This document shows, in pieces, positions 8,206 to 16,670 of a stretch of DNA of 30,547 nt. Each line of letters starts with the position of its first letter. Positions within the stretch are counted from its first letter, which is position 1. The notes beneath the pieces are model-generated. The model did not search any database. It was not told the DNA's origin and was given only the letters and a program-made list of their open reading frames with translations. Source of the stretch: an uncultured Verrucomicrobiales bacterium (lineage in GTDB: Bacteria; Verrucomicrobiota; Verrucomicrobiia; Verrucomicrobiales; Akkermansiaceae); NCBI GenBank assembly GCA_937885815.1, contig CALABM010000194.1:1-30547 (forward strand), read 5' to 3'. A program made the translations under genes and the position numbers.

Positions 8206-9489
8206 TTAAATCTTGTGATTCAATAGAACATCTATGCAATCCGGAGCGAACACCGGAATACCACAGCGCTCATGCACATCCTTTCGTTCTGCATATGAAT
8301 CATCTATGAAAACAGCGCGCTTTTCCGTGATAAGGTCTGATTTACGTATAGTCTTATCACGAATGACATTGATATCAGCAAACAGAGACTCTGCAATGCC
8401 GTAATCTGCCAGCGTCTGCTTCAAATCCCGCTCATGGCGAGATATGAGCACAATACGCTTCCCTTCATTGCGTGCCTGGTAGATGAACTTCATCACATCC
8501 GTGTTGATTTGCCCACGGGTAGTGACGGTATCATCAAAATCCATATAGACGGTATCATACACCACATCCGTCTTAAAACGGGTGCAAAGAGCGCGGTCAT
8601 TTTCTATGGCGTAATCATTGCAGAACACATCCACATCATACCCCATGGCATCAAACAAGCTCAGCAATGCAAAGTTCACGCCAACACCACGGTACAGCCC
8701 CATCGTGCCGGCAATACGAGGCGCAATCTCCATCAGAACAAGCTCACCATCTGCGCGCTCCTTAAGCTGGAAGAACCACATCCCCCGGAAGGTCATTTTG
8801 CTGTTAATCAATTCCGCCAAGCGCCGGAACTCCGGGTTCTTAACCGGTACAGCATTAACGCAAATACCATTACTGATACGAGCTCTGCGCCTCCCTTCAC
8901 AAAAACGGAGTGTTCCGTGCCTATCCGTGAAGCAATCTATCGTATACTCGGGCCCGGGTAAAAATTCGCTGAGTACCAGCCCATCCACACCGGCCACGAA
9001 GTAATCATAATCTTTACGGCTTGCTATCCTGTGAGCCCCGCGAGACCCCTGCCCCACATCCGGCTTGCAGAATAGAGGAAACTCCAGTGCCGACGCGTCC
9101 GCATCATTATACACCACAGGCGTGGGCACCACGCCATCCAATACCTCATAGGTACGTAACTTGGAACGGCATATCTCACAGGTTTGCTCCGGAGATGTCA
9201 CCACTACTGCATGCAATTCATCAGCATGGCGGGCAAACTTCAACACAGCGCTGTCATGCGCAGGAAAGATGAAGTCTATACCATACTCATCTATGATTGC
9301 GTTAATTTTTTCTATGCAGTCATCATCATCAATGTTAGGCACTCCGCCTATGTAATTGCGGTATACATAGGCGCCATGGTTATCAATACTGGATGCGCCA
9401 TACATCTCAAAATGGGTACTATGAGCCAAGGATCTGTTAATCTCCAGACCTATCTCACTACCACAGGGGAACACTAAAACTCGTTTCAT
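8206..9489 (-). CDS. ATP-grasp ligase fused to a HAD-family domain
   Basis: This 427-residue protein has an N-terminal Rossmann-like pre-ATP-grasp segment (MKRVLVFPCGSEIGLEI) and an ATP-grasp core with FCKPDVGQGSRG (Lys142), EYTIDCF and MEIAPRIAGT (253-262, Mg-binding). From about residue 310 there is a HAD domain with DFDDT (317-321, the DxDxT nucleophile motif), ISRHE (motif II Ser/Thr region) and VFIDDS (393-398, motif IV). ATP-grasp enzymes join a carboxylate to an amine or other nucleophile using ATP, and HAD enzymes are mostly phosphatases. The pair could modify and dephosphorylate a sugar or polyol intermediate. It starts 5 bases after the TagF-like gene and is followed 15 bases later by the TagD fusion, so it belongs to the same functional module. 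No specific substrate can be assigned. Confidence 0.85.
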   Translation of the reverse strand: MKRVLVFPCGSEIGLEINRSLAHSTHFEMYGASSIDNHGAYVYRNYIGGVPNIDDDDCIEKINAIIDEYGIDFIFPAHDSAVLKFARHADELHAVVVTSPEQTCEICRSKLRTYEVLDGVVPTPVVYNDADASALEFPLFCKPDVGQGSRGAHRIASRKDYDYFVAGVDGLVLSEFLPGPEYTIDCFTDRHGTLRFCEGRRRARISNGICVNAVPVKNPEFRRLAELINSKMTFRGMWFFQLKERADGELVLMEIAPRIAGTMGLYRGVGVNFALLSLFDAMGYDVDVFCNDYAIENDRALCTRFKTDVVYDTVYMDFDDTVTTRGQINTDVMKFIYQARNEGKRIVLISRHERDLKQTLADYGIAESLFADINVIRDKTIRKSDLITEKRAVFIDDSYAERKDVHERCGIPVFAPDCIDVLLNHKI

Positions 9490-9494
9490 ACGTT

Positions 9495-11867
9495 TCAGGA
9501 TATTTTAAGTCTGCGCTTTACCTCCTCCACAATACGCTGAGAGTTATTTTCATCATTAACCTTCATGTCAAAGAAGAACTCCTGAATCTTCAAGCGCCAC
9601 TCTTCGTCCTTCTTCGGGTTCTCGATATACTCCTTCAAGGCATCAATGACTTCCGGCCAAGTCTTGACCTGAGCCCCGGGGGAATACTCTTCAAACGGAT
9701 TATTCAACGCACAGTCATTTTTAAGGAACGCCTCCAAATCAGGCACCAAGAAAACATGAGGTCTGTTCATCAATTCTGCAAAATCGTTGGATATGGATGA
9801 GAAATCACCCACCATGTGTGAATATTCACCCAACTTTTCATATGCATCTTTCTCCTCATCAACAAACACACGCGGATGGAACTTCAGAGCCTGTTTAATT
9901 TTACTCATGTAGTTTCTCCATGTATGGGGGTGCAAACGCAGAGCCATTTCACCATCCACAGAATCAAGGAAGCGACTTATCAAGGGCAAGGCCACAATGA
10001 AGTCATCTATCATTTTGGTTTCCTCTTTAGGATCCCAACGATATGTCGGTGAATAGATAACCTTTACTTTCTGTGGAACTGGTGACTTATGAAGGTGTAC
10101 ATTACGCGGATATCCGGCAAATATACAGCAATCCTTCGGCATGTGCCACCCCCTCGCATACAGACTTTCGTACGCTGGGCCGGGACAAACAAAACCAAAA
10201 TATCTTTCCGTCAACTCACGGAAGGGAGCCCTGAAAATATAACGGATTGATTTTGCCATTCGTGCAAACAAGCCATCAGATTCATTCGCAACAATATCTG
10301 ATGACAAGCGCACTCCCGGAACCGTGGTATTGGGTATAGAGTCACCCACAGGAACCATGTTTTTTAATCCCACGCCATGCCAAAGTTGTACTACCTTGGT
10401 GCGAGCATTGAATCCATAAACATTGTCGTAGTCAGAACTCCTAAAGTGATCAGTGAAAGCAACCGCAGCACGCAGCATCGTCCACTTGGCTTTCTTCATC
10501 TTCTTGACAGGCATGCCCTTTTCCTTAAGCATCTTATATACCTTGTCATCCATGGTAAGCCAGGTCACCTGAATCTCCGGGTGATTTTCAACCAAATATT
10601 CATACAGATATTTGGTGTTATCCATATATCCGCGTTTAAAGAAAGAGGAAAACACCCAGCTATTTTTCTTCTTGGGTACCAAAGCACCCAACCAATACCA
10701 CAGCCAGGACTTCATCATGCGGAAAACCTTCCTATTCGCCGGATAAGCGCGACGCCCTTCCTTCCAGCCGAATGCGAAGTAATGCCTACGAGGATTCATC
10801 CCCGATTTAGCAACATCCTTGTTTTCCATCAGATAGAACTCTTTATCGAACAACAAACGGTCTAAGAAATTACGCTTAAACCAACCACGCTTCTTTTTAG
10901 CACGTTTCTGTCCGGGCTGAGAATTACTCATGATAACAGTAAGCGCCTCTTTCATGGATTCCGGATATTGCTGCAATGCATAGATTAACTCATCATAACG
11001 GCCTATCGTATTGCACGCATCCATCAAATTGCGCACTTCACGCACCAATCGGTCCAGCATCTGTGGGCAGGCATAAGAATTATGGTGCTCTCTGAAGTAC
11101 TCCATGCAGCCGTACAAAAACCGAATATATTCCTTTCGGGTTTTGAGGAAATGCTCCGTTTTATCCGCAGTCATGAAGACACCGACCTCACTTCTGCGGT
11201 AGACGGACGTCACGTCCGGTATGAATCCGGCAACACCTTCTCCCAGCTGCATATACAACATGGGATTGTCACCAAGAATACCACCGTAATACCATTCAGG
11301 TATTTCTATATTATAATTCCAGCGGAAAAAGAATGAAGATGTCTGAGCCGGCATTACATCAATCATCTCATGAACCCTGTAGCTGTCCTTGATGACGGCT
11401 CCCGGCATGGAATCCGGCATTAAAATCTCGCCGTTGATAGGCGTGTAATAATCCTCAATTCCCCAACCTTCTGGGAATGTAATTTTTGTTCTCGTAAAAC
11501 AGAACTTTGCTTCCGGATGGGATTCCATGTAATCATACTGCTTCTGAAGCTTGCAATCATCCACCCAATAATCATCACCCTCACAGAAAGCTATATAAGG
11601 AGCCGTACAGCGCTTGCACAAATCAACCAGATTGCGAGTAGGCCCCATATTACGCTCACGCTTAATATCCTTCACGATGTGAGGATACTTCTGAACATAG
11701 GTATCTATCACAGTCTGGGTTCCATCAGGGGAGCAATCATTACCAACAAGCACCTCAAAGGGGAAGTTGGTTTTCTGGCGCACGAAAGATTCCAATGCCT
11801 CAGCAAGAAACTTTTCGTGCTTATAGGTAATACAGACAACTTGTACTGCTGGACTACTTGTTTTCAT
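9495..11867 (-). CDS. Glycosyltransferase family 2 fused to TagF-like CDP-polyol phosphotransferase
   Basis: This is a 790-residue multidomain enzyme. Residues ~8-240 form a GT2 domain (VVCITYKHEKFLAEAL, VGNDCSPDGT, CEGDDYW at 95-101). Residues ~340-372 form a short segment of the FDxEFYLxxNxDVAxSGxxPxxHYxxFGWxEGR type that recurs in large polysaccharide glycosyltransferases. Residues ~400-785 match the CDP-glycerol glycerophosphotransferase family (PF04464): LWHGVGLKNM (495-504), AGYPRN (584-589), YSPTYRW (605-611), LRLHPH (643-648) and DFSSISNDF (688-696), the last being the conserved catalytic region. One protein could therefore add a sugar and then a polyol phosphate to the same growing chain. 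It probably works at the inner face of the cytoplasmic membrane. The DegT aminotransferase gene ends 26 bases upstream and the ATP-grasp gene begins 5 bases downstream. Confidence 0.9.
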   Translation of the reverse strand: MKTSSPAVQVVCITYKHEKFLAEALESFVRQKTNFPFEVLVGNDCSPDGTQTVIDTYVQKYPHIVKDIKRERNMGPTRNLVDLCKRCTAPYIAFCEGDDYWVDDCKLQKQYDYMESHPEAKFCFTRTKITFPEGWGIEDYYTPINGEILMPDSMPGAVIKDSYRVHEMIDVMPAQTSSFFFRWNYNIEIPEWYYGGILGDNPMLYMQLGEGVAGFIPDVTSVYRRSEVGVFMTADKTEHFLKTRKEYIRFLYGCMEYFREHHNSYACPQMLDRLVREVRNLMDACNTIGRYDELIYALQQYPESMKEALTVIMSNSQPGQKRAKKKRGWFKRNFLDRLLFDKEFYLMENKDVAKSGMNPRRHYFAFGWKEGRRAYPANRKVFRMMKSWLWYWLGALVPKKKNSWVFSSFFKRGYMDNTKYLYEYLVENHPEIQVTWLTMDDKVYKMLKEKGMPVKKMKKAKWTMLRAAVAFTDHFRSSDYDNVYGFNARTKVVQLWHGVGLKNMVPVGDSIPNTTVPGVRLSSDIVANESDGLFARMAKSIRYIFRAPFRELTERYFGFVCPGPAYESLYARGWHMPKDCCIFAGYPRNVHLHKSPVPQKVKVIYSPTYRWDPKEETKMIDDFIVALPLISRFLDSVDGEMALRLHPHTWRNYMSKIKQALKFHPRVFVDEEKDAYEKLGEYSHMVGDFSSISNDFAELMNRPHVFLVPDLEAFLKNDCALNNPFEEYSPGAQVKTWPEVIDALKEYIENPKKDEEWRLKIQEFFFDMKVNDENNSQRIVEEVKRRLKIS

Positions 11868-11893
11868 CTATTTTACAGATTAGATTTAATGCC

Positions 11894-12964
11894 TCAGGCA
11901 ATAATATTCTTACATACCGCCTCTATCTGCTCATCTGTAAGACCATAGAAAAGAGGCAGACAAGCTATTCGGGAACAGATATCCTGAGAGACAGGACAAT
12001 CATACCGCTCACTCAAATACGGCAGCGTATTCAGACTGGGGTAAAAATAACGGCGCGGGAAAATATCATGCTCTGCCAGCTTGGCAAAAGTGGCAAGCAA
12101 AGCCTTTTCATCAGGGAACACCACCGGATAATAGGCATAGTTATACTCCAAATCCGCCTGCTCCATGGGGCGCTGCAGGCGTCCGTCCAAGCAGGAATCA
12201 TATTTCTCGGAGGAGCGCTTGCGGTCTGCAATAATGGCATCAATATAATTTATATTCACGTTGCCCATTGCAGCATTTAGCTCATCCTGTTTGGCATTGA
12301 TGCCAAGTGTGAAGTGGTCATCCCCCACATGGCCAAAGCGTTTCACAAGATCCAGCTTGGCTGCCACATCATTATCACGGATAACACAGCCACCACCCTC
12401 CAGTGTATGGAACAGCTTGGTGGCGTGGAATGAGAGGGTCGCAATATCACCATAAGTGGAAAGCGCCTTCCCCTTATACACGGAGCCAAAACTGTGAGCG
12501 GCGTCATATATCACCTTAAGCCCGTAGCGGTCAGCTATTTCCTGAATAGCCTCAATATTACATGCATACCCAAAAACATGTACAGGCATAATCGCCTTGG
12601 TTCGGGGAGTGATAGCTTCCTCAATCTTCGCAGGGTCTATGGTAAAATTACCCGGCTCAATATCAACAAACACGGGCGTACAACGCTCCCAGAGAATCGT
12701 GGACGTGGTCGCCACATAGCTGAAAGGAGTCGTTATAATCTCCCCCTCAGTTATATCCAAAGCACGGAGAGCAATCTGAATGGCCACCGTACCATTAGCT
12801 ACATATTGGAAGTTCTCCGTACCGAGGTACTTTTTCATATGAGCTTCCAGCTCCTGAACCTCCGGCCCCTGATTTGTCAGCACCTCGCGGTCAAAAACTT
12901 CAGACACCCGCTTAAGATACTCCGCCTTAGGCGGAAGAAAAGGCCGCGTAACGTATATAGCCAT
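11894..12964 (-). CDS. DegT/DnrJ/EryC1/StrS-family sugar aminotransferase
   Basis: This PLP-dependent enzyme adds an amino group to a nucleotide-linked keto-sugar. It has 356 residues, typical of the family. Lys183 in SFHATKLFHTLEGG is the PLP Schiff-base lysine, and YDAAHSFG (153-160) is the PLP-binding Asp/His region. ANGTVAIQIAL (56-66) contacts the cofactor phosphate. Keto-sugars such as dTDP-4-keto-6-deoxyglucose are produced by RfbB, encoded just upstream, so a dTDP-amino-deoxysugar (for example a 3- or 4-amino-6-deoxyhexose) is a reasonable product. The regiochemistry cannot be decided from the sequence, and no N-acetyltransferase or keto-isomerase gene lies nearby. The start ATG at 12964 has no Shine-Dalgarno; a 43-base AT-rich gap separates it from rfbB. 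Confidence 0.9.
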   Translation of the reverse strand: MAIYVTRPFLPPKAEYLKRVSEVFDREVLTNQGPEVQELEAHMKKYLGTENFQYVANGTVAIQIALRALDITEGEIITTPFSYVATTSTILWERCTPVFVDIEPGNFTIDPAKIEEAITPRTKAIMPVHVFGYACNIEAIQEIADRYGLKVIYDAAHSFGSVYKGKALSTYGDIATLSFHATKLFHTLEGGGCVIRDNDVAAKLDLVKRFGHVGDDHFTLGINAKQDELNAAMGNVNINYIDAIIADRKRSSEKYDSCLDGRLQRPMEQADLEYNYAYYPVVFPDEKALLATFAKLAEHDIFPRRYFYPSLNTLPYLSERYDCPVSQDICSRIACLPLFYGLTDEQIEAVCKNIIA

Positions 12965-13007
12965 AATAAGTTATTATTAAGTTTTACATACAGATTCACA
13001 CTCAGTA

Positions 13008-14087
13008 TCAGCGATTCCCGTACATGGAATCGTAGTACTTCTCATATTCGCCGGAGGTTATGTTATCCATCCATTCCTGATTATCCAGGTACCAGCGAAC
13101 AGTTTTCTCGATACCTTCCTCGAACTGGAGGGACGGCTCCCAGCCGAGTTCATCCTTGAGCTTGGTGGAGTCAATGGCATAACGCAGGTCGTGACCGGCG
13201 CGATCCGTTACGTAAGTAATGAGCTTCTCACTCGTTCCCTCAGGATTACCGAGGAGGCGGTCCACGGTTTTAATGACAACTTTCACGATATCAATATTCT
13301 TCCACTCATTGAAACCGCCGATGTTATAAGTATCACCGGTCTTGCCCTGGTGGAAGATGACATCAATGGCACGAGCGTGGTCCACCACATAAAGCCAATC
13401 GCGCACATTCTCGCCCTTGCCATAAACAGGAAGCGGTTTACCATGGCGGATATTATTGATGAACAGAGGAATAAGTTTTTCCGGGAACTGGTAGGGGCCG
13501 TAGTTGTTCGAGCAGTTAGTCACCAGTGTGGGCATACCGTAGGTATCATGGTAGGCGCGCACAAAGTGATCACTGCCGGCCTTAGAAGCGCTATAAGGGC
13601 TGTGCGGATTATACTTGGTCGTTTCAAGGAAGAACTCGCTGCCATACGGTGCGGAACCCTCCGGCTTATCCAAATCAAGAGCGCCATAGACCTCATCCGT
13701 GGAAATATGATAGAAGCGCTTGCCTTCCCAATCACCATTCCAATACTGACGAGCTGCCTGCAGCAGACTGAGCGTACCCATCACATTCGTGCGGGCGAAG
13801 GTAAAGGGATCCTTGATGGAGCGGTCCACATGGCTCTCAGCAGCAAGATGGATAACACCATCAATTTTATACTCCTTCATGATAGCACACATGCGCTCGA
13901 AGTCGCATATATCCGCCTTCACAAAAGTGTAATTCGGCTTATCCTCAATGTCTTTCAAATTAGCCAGATTACCGGCATAGGTGAGAGCATCGAGATTAAT
14001 GATATTGTACTCAGGGTACTTGTTAACAAAAAGGCGTACCACGTGAGAACCAATAAAGCCTGCACCGCCTGTAATGAGAACGTTCAT
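13008..14087 (-). CDS. rfbB: dTDP-glucose 4,6-dehydratase
   Basis: RfbB (RmlB) converts dTDP-glucose to dTDP-4-keto-6-deoxyglucose, the second step of dTDP-L-rhamnose synthesis, using tightly bound NAD. This is an extended SDR of 359 residues with GGAGFIGSH (7-15), DALTYAGN, HLAAESHVDRS, the STDEVYG active-site loop (Thr/Asp/Glu) and PYSASKAGSDH containing the YxxxK pair. All key residues are present. It is the fourth gene of the rfbACDB set, 68 bases after rfbD. The product can go to rhamnose through RfbC and RfbD or be diverted to an amino sugar by the adjacent DegT enzyme. Confidence 0.97.
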   Translation of the reverse strand: MNVLITGGAGFIGSHVVRLFVNKYPEYNIINLDALTYAGNLANLKDIEDKPNYTFVKADICDFERMCAIMKEYKIDGVIHLAAESHVDRSIKDPFTFARTNVMGTLSLLQAARQYWNGDWEGKRFYHISTDEVYGALDLDKPEGSAPYGSEFFLETTKYNPHSPYSASKAGSDHFVRAYHDTYGMPTLVTNCSNNYGPYQFPEKLIPLFINNIRHGKPLPVYGKGENVRDWLYVVDHARAIDVIFHQGKTGDTYNIGGFNEWKNIDIVKVVIKTVDRLLGNPEGTSEKLITYVTDRAGHDLRYAIDSTKLKDELGWEPSLQFEEGIEKTVRWYLDNQEWMDNITSGEYEKYYDSMYGNR

Positions 14088-14134
14088 GATGTAGATTTGT
14101 AATTTAAGATTTTGAAGAAATGATTTGGATTTAA

Positions 14135-14199
14135 GATTTGCGAAAGGGTACTTCCTTATTTACCTGCGGCAAAGCCGCCATTTTCTGAATTCGCAAATC
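14135..14199. repeat. Palindromic intergenic repeat element, copy A, overlapping the end of rfbD
   Basis: A perfect 10-bp inverted repeat, GATTTGCGAA (14135-14144) and TTCGCAAATC (14190-14199), bounds a 65-base unit. Inside is a second small palindrome, GCGGC-AAA-GCCGC (14166-14178). A related layout occurs at 27447-27530. The right half lies inside rfbD and encodes that protein's last residues. Just outside is a short direct repeat, ATTTAAGATTT, at 14102-14112 and 14129-14139. Confidence 0.6.
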
Positions 14200-15046
14200 C
14201 TCCGAGTTTCTCTACGCATTGCTCCAGAGAGCTGAACCAATGAGGAATAGAAAGATGGAAAACTGAGCGAATTTTTGTCTTATCCAGCACAGAGAATGCC
14301 GGGCGCTGCACCTTGCTGGGGAATTCGCTGCTGTGGCAAGGCTTCACCTTGCAGGAACTACCAGCAAGCTGAGCAATAGCCACCGCGAAATCATACCAGG
14401 AGCACACACCCTCATTGCTATAATGGTACACACCCTCAGCCGGAGAAGGAGTATTAATAATGGTGCCGATGGCATCCGCCAAATCCCCTGCGTAGGTAGG
14501 TGTACCCACCTGATCAAATACGACATTCAGGCTCGGACGGCTTTCCATAAGGGAAAGCATAGTCTTCACAAAGTTCTTACCATGGATTGAATACAGCCAT
14601 GCTGTTCGAATAATAATACTACGGCATCCACTTTGCAAAGCAGCCTGTTCACCGGCTAATTTAGTGCGACCATAAGCGCCAAGTGGTTTTGTGGGAGAGT
14701 CCTCAACCCGCGGAGTATTACCATCCCCACCGAACACGTAATCCGTGCTGATATGCACAAGCAGAGCCCCCTGAGCCTTTGCTGCGGCAGCCAAGTTTGA
14801 AACAGCCTCAGCATTTAGCTGATAGGCAAGGGCCTCATTCTCCTCAGCAGCATCCACATTAGTAAAGGCGGCGCAATTTACAATAACTCCCACCCCCTCA
14901 GCAGCCTGAAGAACCGACTCAGAATCAGTAATATCCAGCTCGTCCACATCCGTAAATATGAACTCATGTTCCCTACACGCACCTAAGGCCACCCGGCGCA
15001 TTTCATTGCCGAGCTGACCATTAGAACCTGTTACGAGAATCTTCAT
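14156..15046 (-). CDS. rfbD: dTDP-4-dehydrorhamnose reductase
   Basis: RfbD (RmlD) performs the last step to dTDP-L-rhamnose, the NAD(P)H-dependent reduction of dTDP-4-keto-L-rhamnose. It has 296 residues with ILVTGSNGQLGNEM (3-16), VNCAAFTNVDAAE, HISTDYVFGG and YGRTKLAGE, the YxxxK catalytic pair. The motifs are intact. The C-terminus is odd: after the expected end of the fold it carries a Gly/Phe-rich tail, GGFANSENGGFAAGK. This tail is encoded within the palindromic repeat at 14135-14199, so the tail looks like a by-product of the repeat having landed in the stop region. It is the third gene of rfbACDB, 19 bases after rfbC. Confidence 0.96.
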   Translation of the reverse strand: MKILVTGSNGQLGNEMRRVALGACREHEFIFTDVDELDITDSESVLQAAEGVGVIVNCAAFTNVDAAEENEALAYQLNAEAVSNLAAAAKAQGALLVHISTDYVFGGDGNTPRVEDSPTKPLGAYGRTKLAGEQAALQSGCRSIIIRTAWLYSIHGKNFVKTMLSLMESRPSLNVVFDQVGTPTYAGDLADAIGTIINTPSPAEGVYHYSNEGVCSWYDFAVAIAQLAGSSCKVKPCHSSEFPSKVQRPAFSVLDKTKIRSVFHLSIPHWFSSLEQCVEKLGGFANSENGGFAAGK

Positions 15047-15065
15047 ACTTACAGCAAATCACGCA

Positions 15066-15635
15066 CTAATAGAGGGAATCAGCTATATCAAAATCTTTAG
15101 GCGCCTCAGCAAAAGGTAAATGCTCCTTATCTTTAGCGGATAGGATGATTTTATCTGCGGGCAATTGCCAATCTATCGCAAGAGATGAATCATTCCAAGC
15201 AATCCCGCCCTCACATTCAGGCGCGTAATAATCATCACACTTGTACTGAATCACCGCTTCATCACTGAGCACAGCAAAGCCATGTGCGAAACCGCGGGGT
15301 ATAAATAGCTGACGATGATTCTCAGCGCTGAGCTCCACGGAGACATGCTGCCCAAAGGTGGGTGAACCATGCCGAATGTCTACCGCGACGTCCAGTACCC
15401 TTCCCTTCACACAGCGCACCAACTTACTCTGACTATGAGGAGCTCGCTGATAATGCAGTCCCCTCACCACACCAGAGCGGGACATGGACTGATTATCCTG
15501 AACAAAGGTGGTATCGCACACTTTTTCCCGAAACTCACGGTTAGAAAAAGACTCGTAAAAATATCCCCGAGCATCACCAAACACGCGAGGCTCGATGATT
15601 TTAACATCAGGAATAGCTGTTTCTATAATATTCAT
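15066..15635 (-). CDS. rfbC: dTDP-4-dehydrorhamnose 3,5-epimerase
   Basis: RfbC (RmlC) epimerises dTDP-4-keto-6-deoxyglucose at C3 and C5. This is a cupin fold of 189 residues, the normal length. Recognisable segments are EPRVFGDARGYFYESF, DNQSMSRSGVVRGLHYQ containing the active-site His, VDIRHGSPTFGQ and FIPRGFAHGFAVLSD. The start ATG at 15635 lies 16 bases after the stop of rfbA; there is no Shine-Dalgarno, so coupling to rfbA translation is probable. It is the second gene of the dTDP-rhamnose set. Confidence 0.96.
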   Translation of the reverse strand: MNIIETAIPDVKIIEPRVFGDARGYFYESFSNREFREKVCDTTFVQDNQSMSRSGVVRGLHYQRAPHSQSKLVRCVKGRVLDVAVDIRHGSPTFGQHVSVELSAENHRQLFIPRGFAHGFAVLSDEAVIQYKCDDYYAPECEGGIAWNDSSLAIDWQLPADKIILSAKDKEHLPFAEAPKDFDIADSLY

Positions 15636-15651
15636 CAGGAGAATTAACGAT

Positions 15652-16554
15652 TTACGATTGTGCTTTCATTGCCTTTCTGCGAGCCTTGAGAACAAGGTGC
15701 ATCAGATACTGACCGTACTGATTCTTCAGCATTGGCTGAGCAAGTTGCTCCAACTTATCAGCATCTATCCAGCCATTCTCGTGGGCAATCGCCTCCAAAC
15801 AGGAAATTTTGAGGCCTTGGCGTTTTTCGATAACTTCCACAAAGGTCGAAGCCTCGGAGAGAGAATCATGCGTACCCGTATCCAGCCAAGCAAAACCGCG
15901 GCCAAGAGTCTGCACCTTCAATTTCGCCTGACGAAGGTATTCCTGATTAACAGTCGTGATTTCCAATTCACCGCGATCGGAGGGAGTAATATTAGCGGCT
16001 ACATCTACGACGCTGTTGGGATAGAAATATAAGCCCACCACTGCATACTCAGATTTCGGGTCCTCGGGCTTCTCTTCGATGGAAAGACAATTACCATCAG
16101 CGTCGAACTCTGCCACACCATAGCGCTCAGGATCAGCCACACGATATCCAAACACTGTCGCTTTCCCCGCTTCAGCATCAGCCACAGCAGTTTTCAACTT
16201 CTTGCGGAAATCCGCCCCGAAGAAAATATTGTCGCCGAGCACTAGGCAAGCCGTATCGTCCCCAATGAATTCTTTACCGATGATGAAAGCCTGAGCAAGA
16301 CCATCCGGACTGGGCTGTTCAGCATACGAGAAGTTCACGCCGTAGTCAGAGCCGTCACCGAGAAGGCGCTTAAATCCGGGCAAATCTTGCGGCGTGGAAA
16401 TAATCAAAATGTCCCGAATCCCAGCCAGCATCAACACTGAAATCGGATAATAAACCATCGGTTTATCAAAAATGGGAAGCAACTGCTTGCTTACCCCTTT
16501 TGTAATGGGGTACAAGCGAGTTCCTGAACCGCCTGCCAGTACGATACCTTTCAT
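15652..16554 (-). CDS. rfbA: Glucose-1-phosphate thymidylyltransferase
   Basis: RfbA (RmlA) makes dTDP-glucose from dTTP and glucose-1-phosphate, the committing and usually feedback-controlled step of dTDP-rhamnose synthesis. It has 300 residues, as expected. The nucleotide-binding loop LAGGSGTRLYPIT (6-18), KQLLPIFDKPMVYYP (23-37), LGDNIFFG and FAWLDTGTHDSL are all present. The ATG at 16554 is preceded by GGAG at a slightly long spacing, one of the few Shine-Dalgarno-like sites in the window. It is the first gene of the 11-gene glycan operon. The gap to rfbC contains a fragment, CGATTTACGATT, similar to the ends of the repeat family described at 27447-27530. Confidence 0.97.
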   Translation of the reverse strand: MKGIVLAGGSGTRLYPITKGVSKQLLPIFDKPMVYYPISVLMLAGIRDILIISTPQDLPGFKRLLGDGSDYGVNFSYAEQPSPDGLAQAFIIGKEFIGDDTACLVLGDNIFFGADFRKKLKTAVADAEAGKATVFGYRVADPERYGVAEFDADGNCLSIEEKPEDPKSEYAVVGLYFYPNSVVDVAANITPSDRGELEITTVNQEYLRQAKLKVQTLGRGFAWLDTGTHDSLSEASTFVEVIEKRQGLKISCLEAIAHENGWIDADKLEQLAQPMLKNQYGQYLMHLVLKARRKAMKAQS

Positions 16555-16641
16555 GTTAATCCATCTCCTGCATTCTTTGCACTGAACAGATTAACAAAAC
16601 ACATACCAAAAGTCAAGAAGATTCGGTTTAAATCCACTCAC

Positions 16642-16670
16642 ATTATATGCAGCAAAGTAAAATAAAGCAC
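16642..16670 (-). promoter_or_regulatory. Candidate promoter of the glycan operon
   Basis: A perfect TATAAT -10 box lies on the minus strand (plus-strand 16642-16647), about 90 bases upstream of the rfbA ATG. The matching -35 region (GTGCTT at 17-base spacing) is poor. A TTGACT closer to the gene (plus-strand 16611-16616) has no good -10 partner. The AT-rich context weakens the evidence. Confidence 0.4.
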
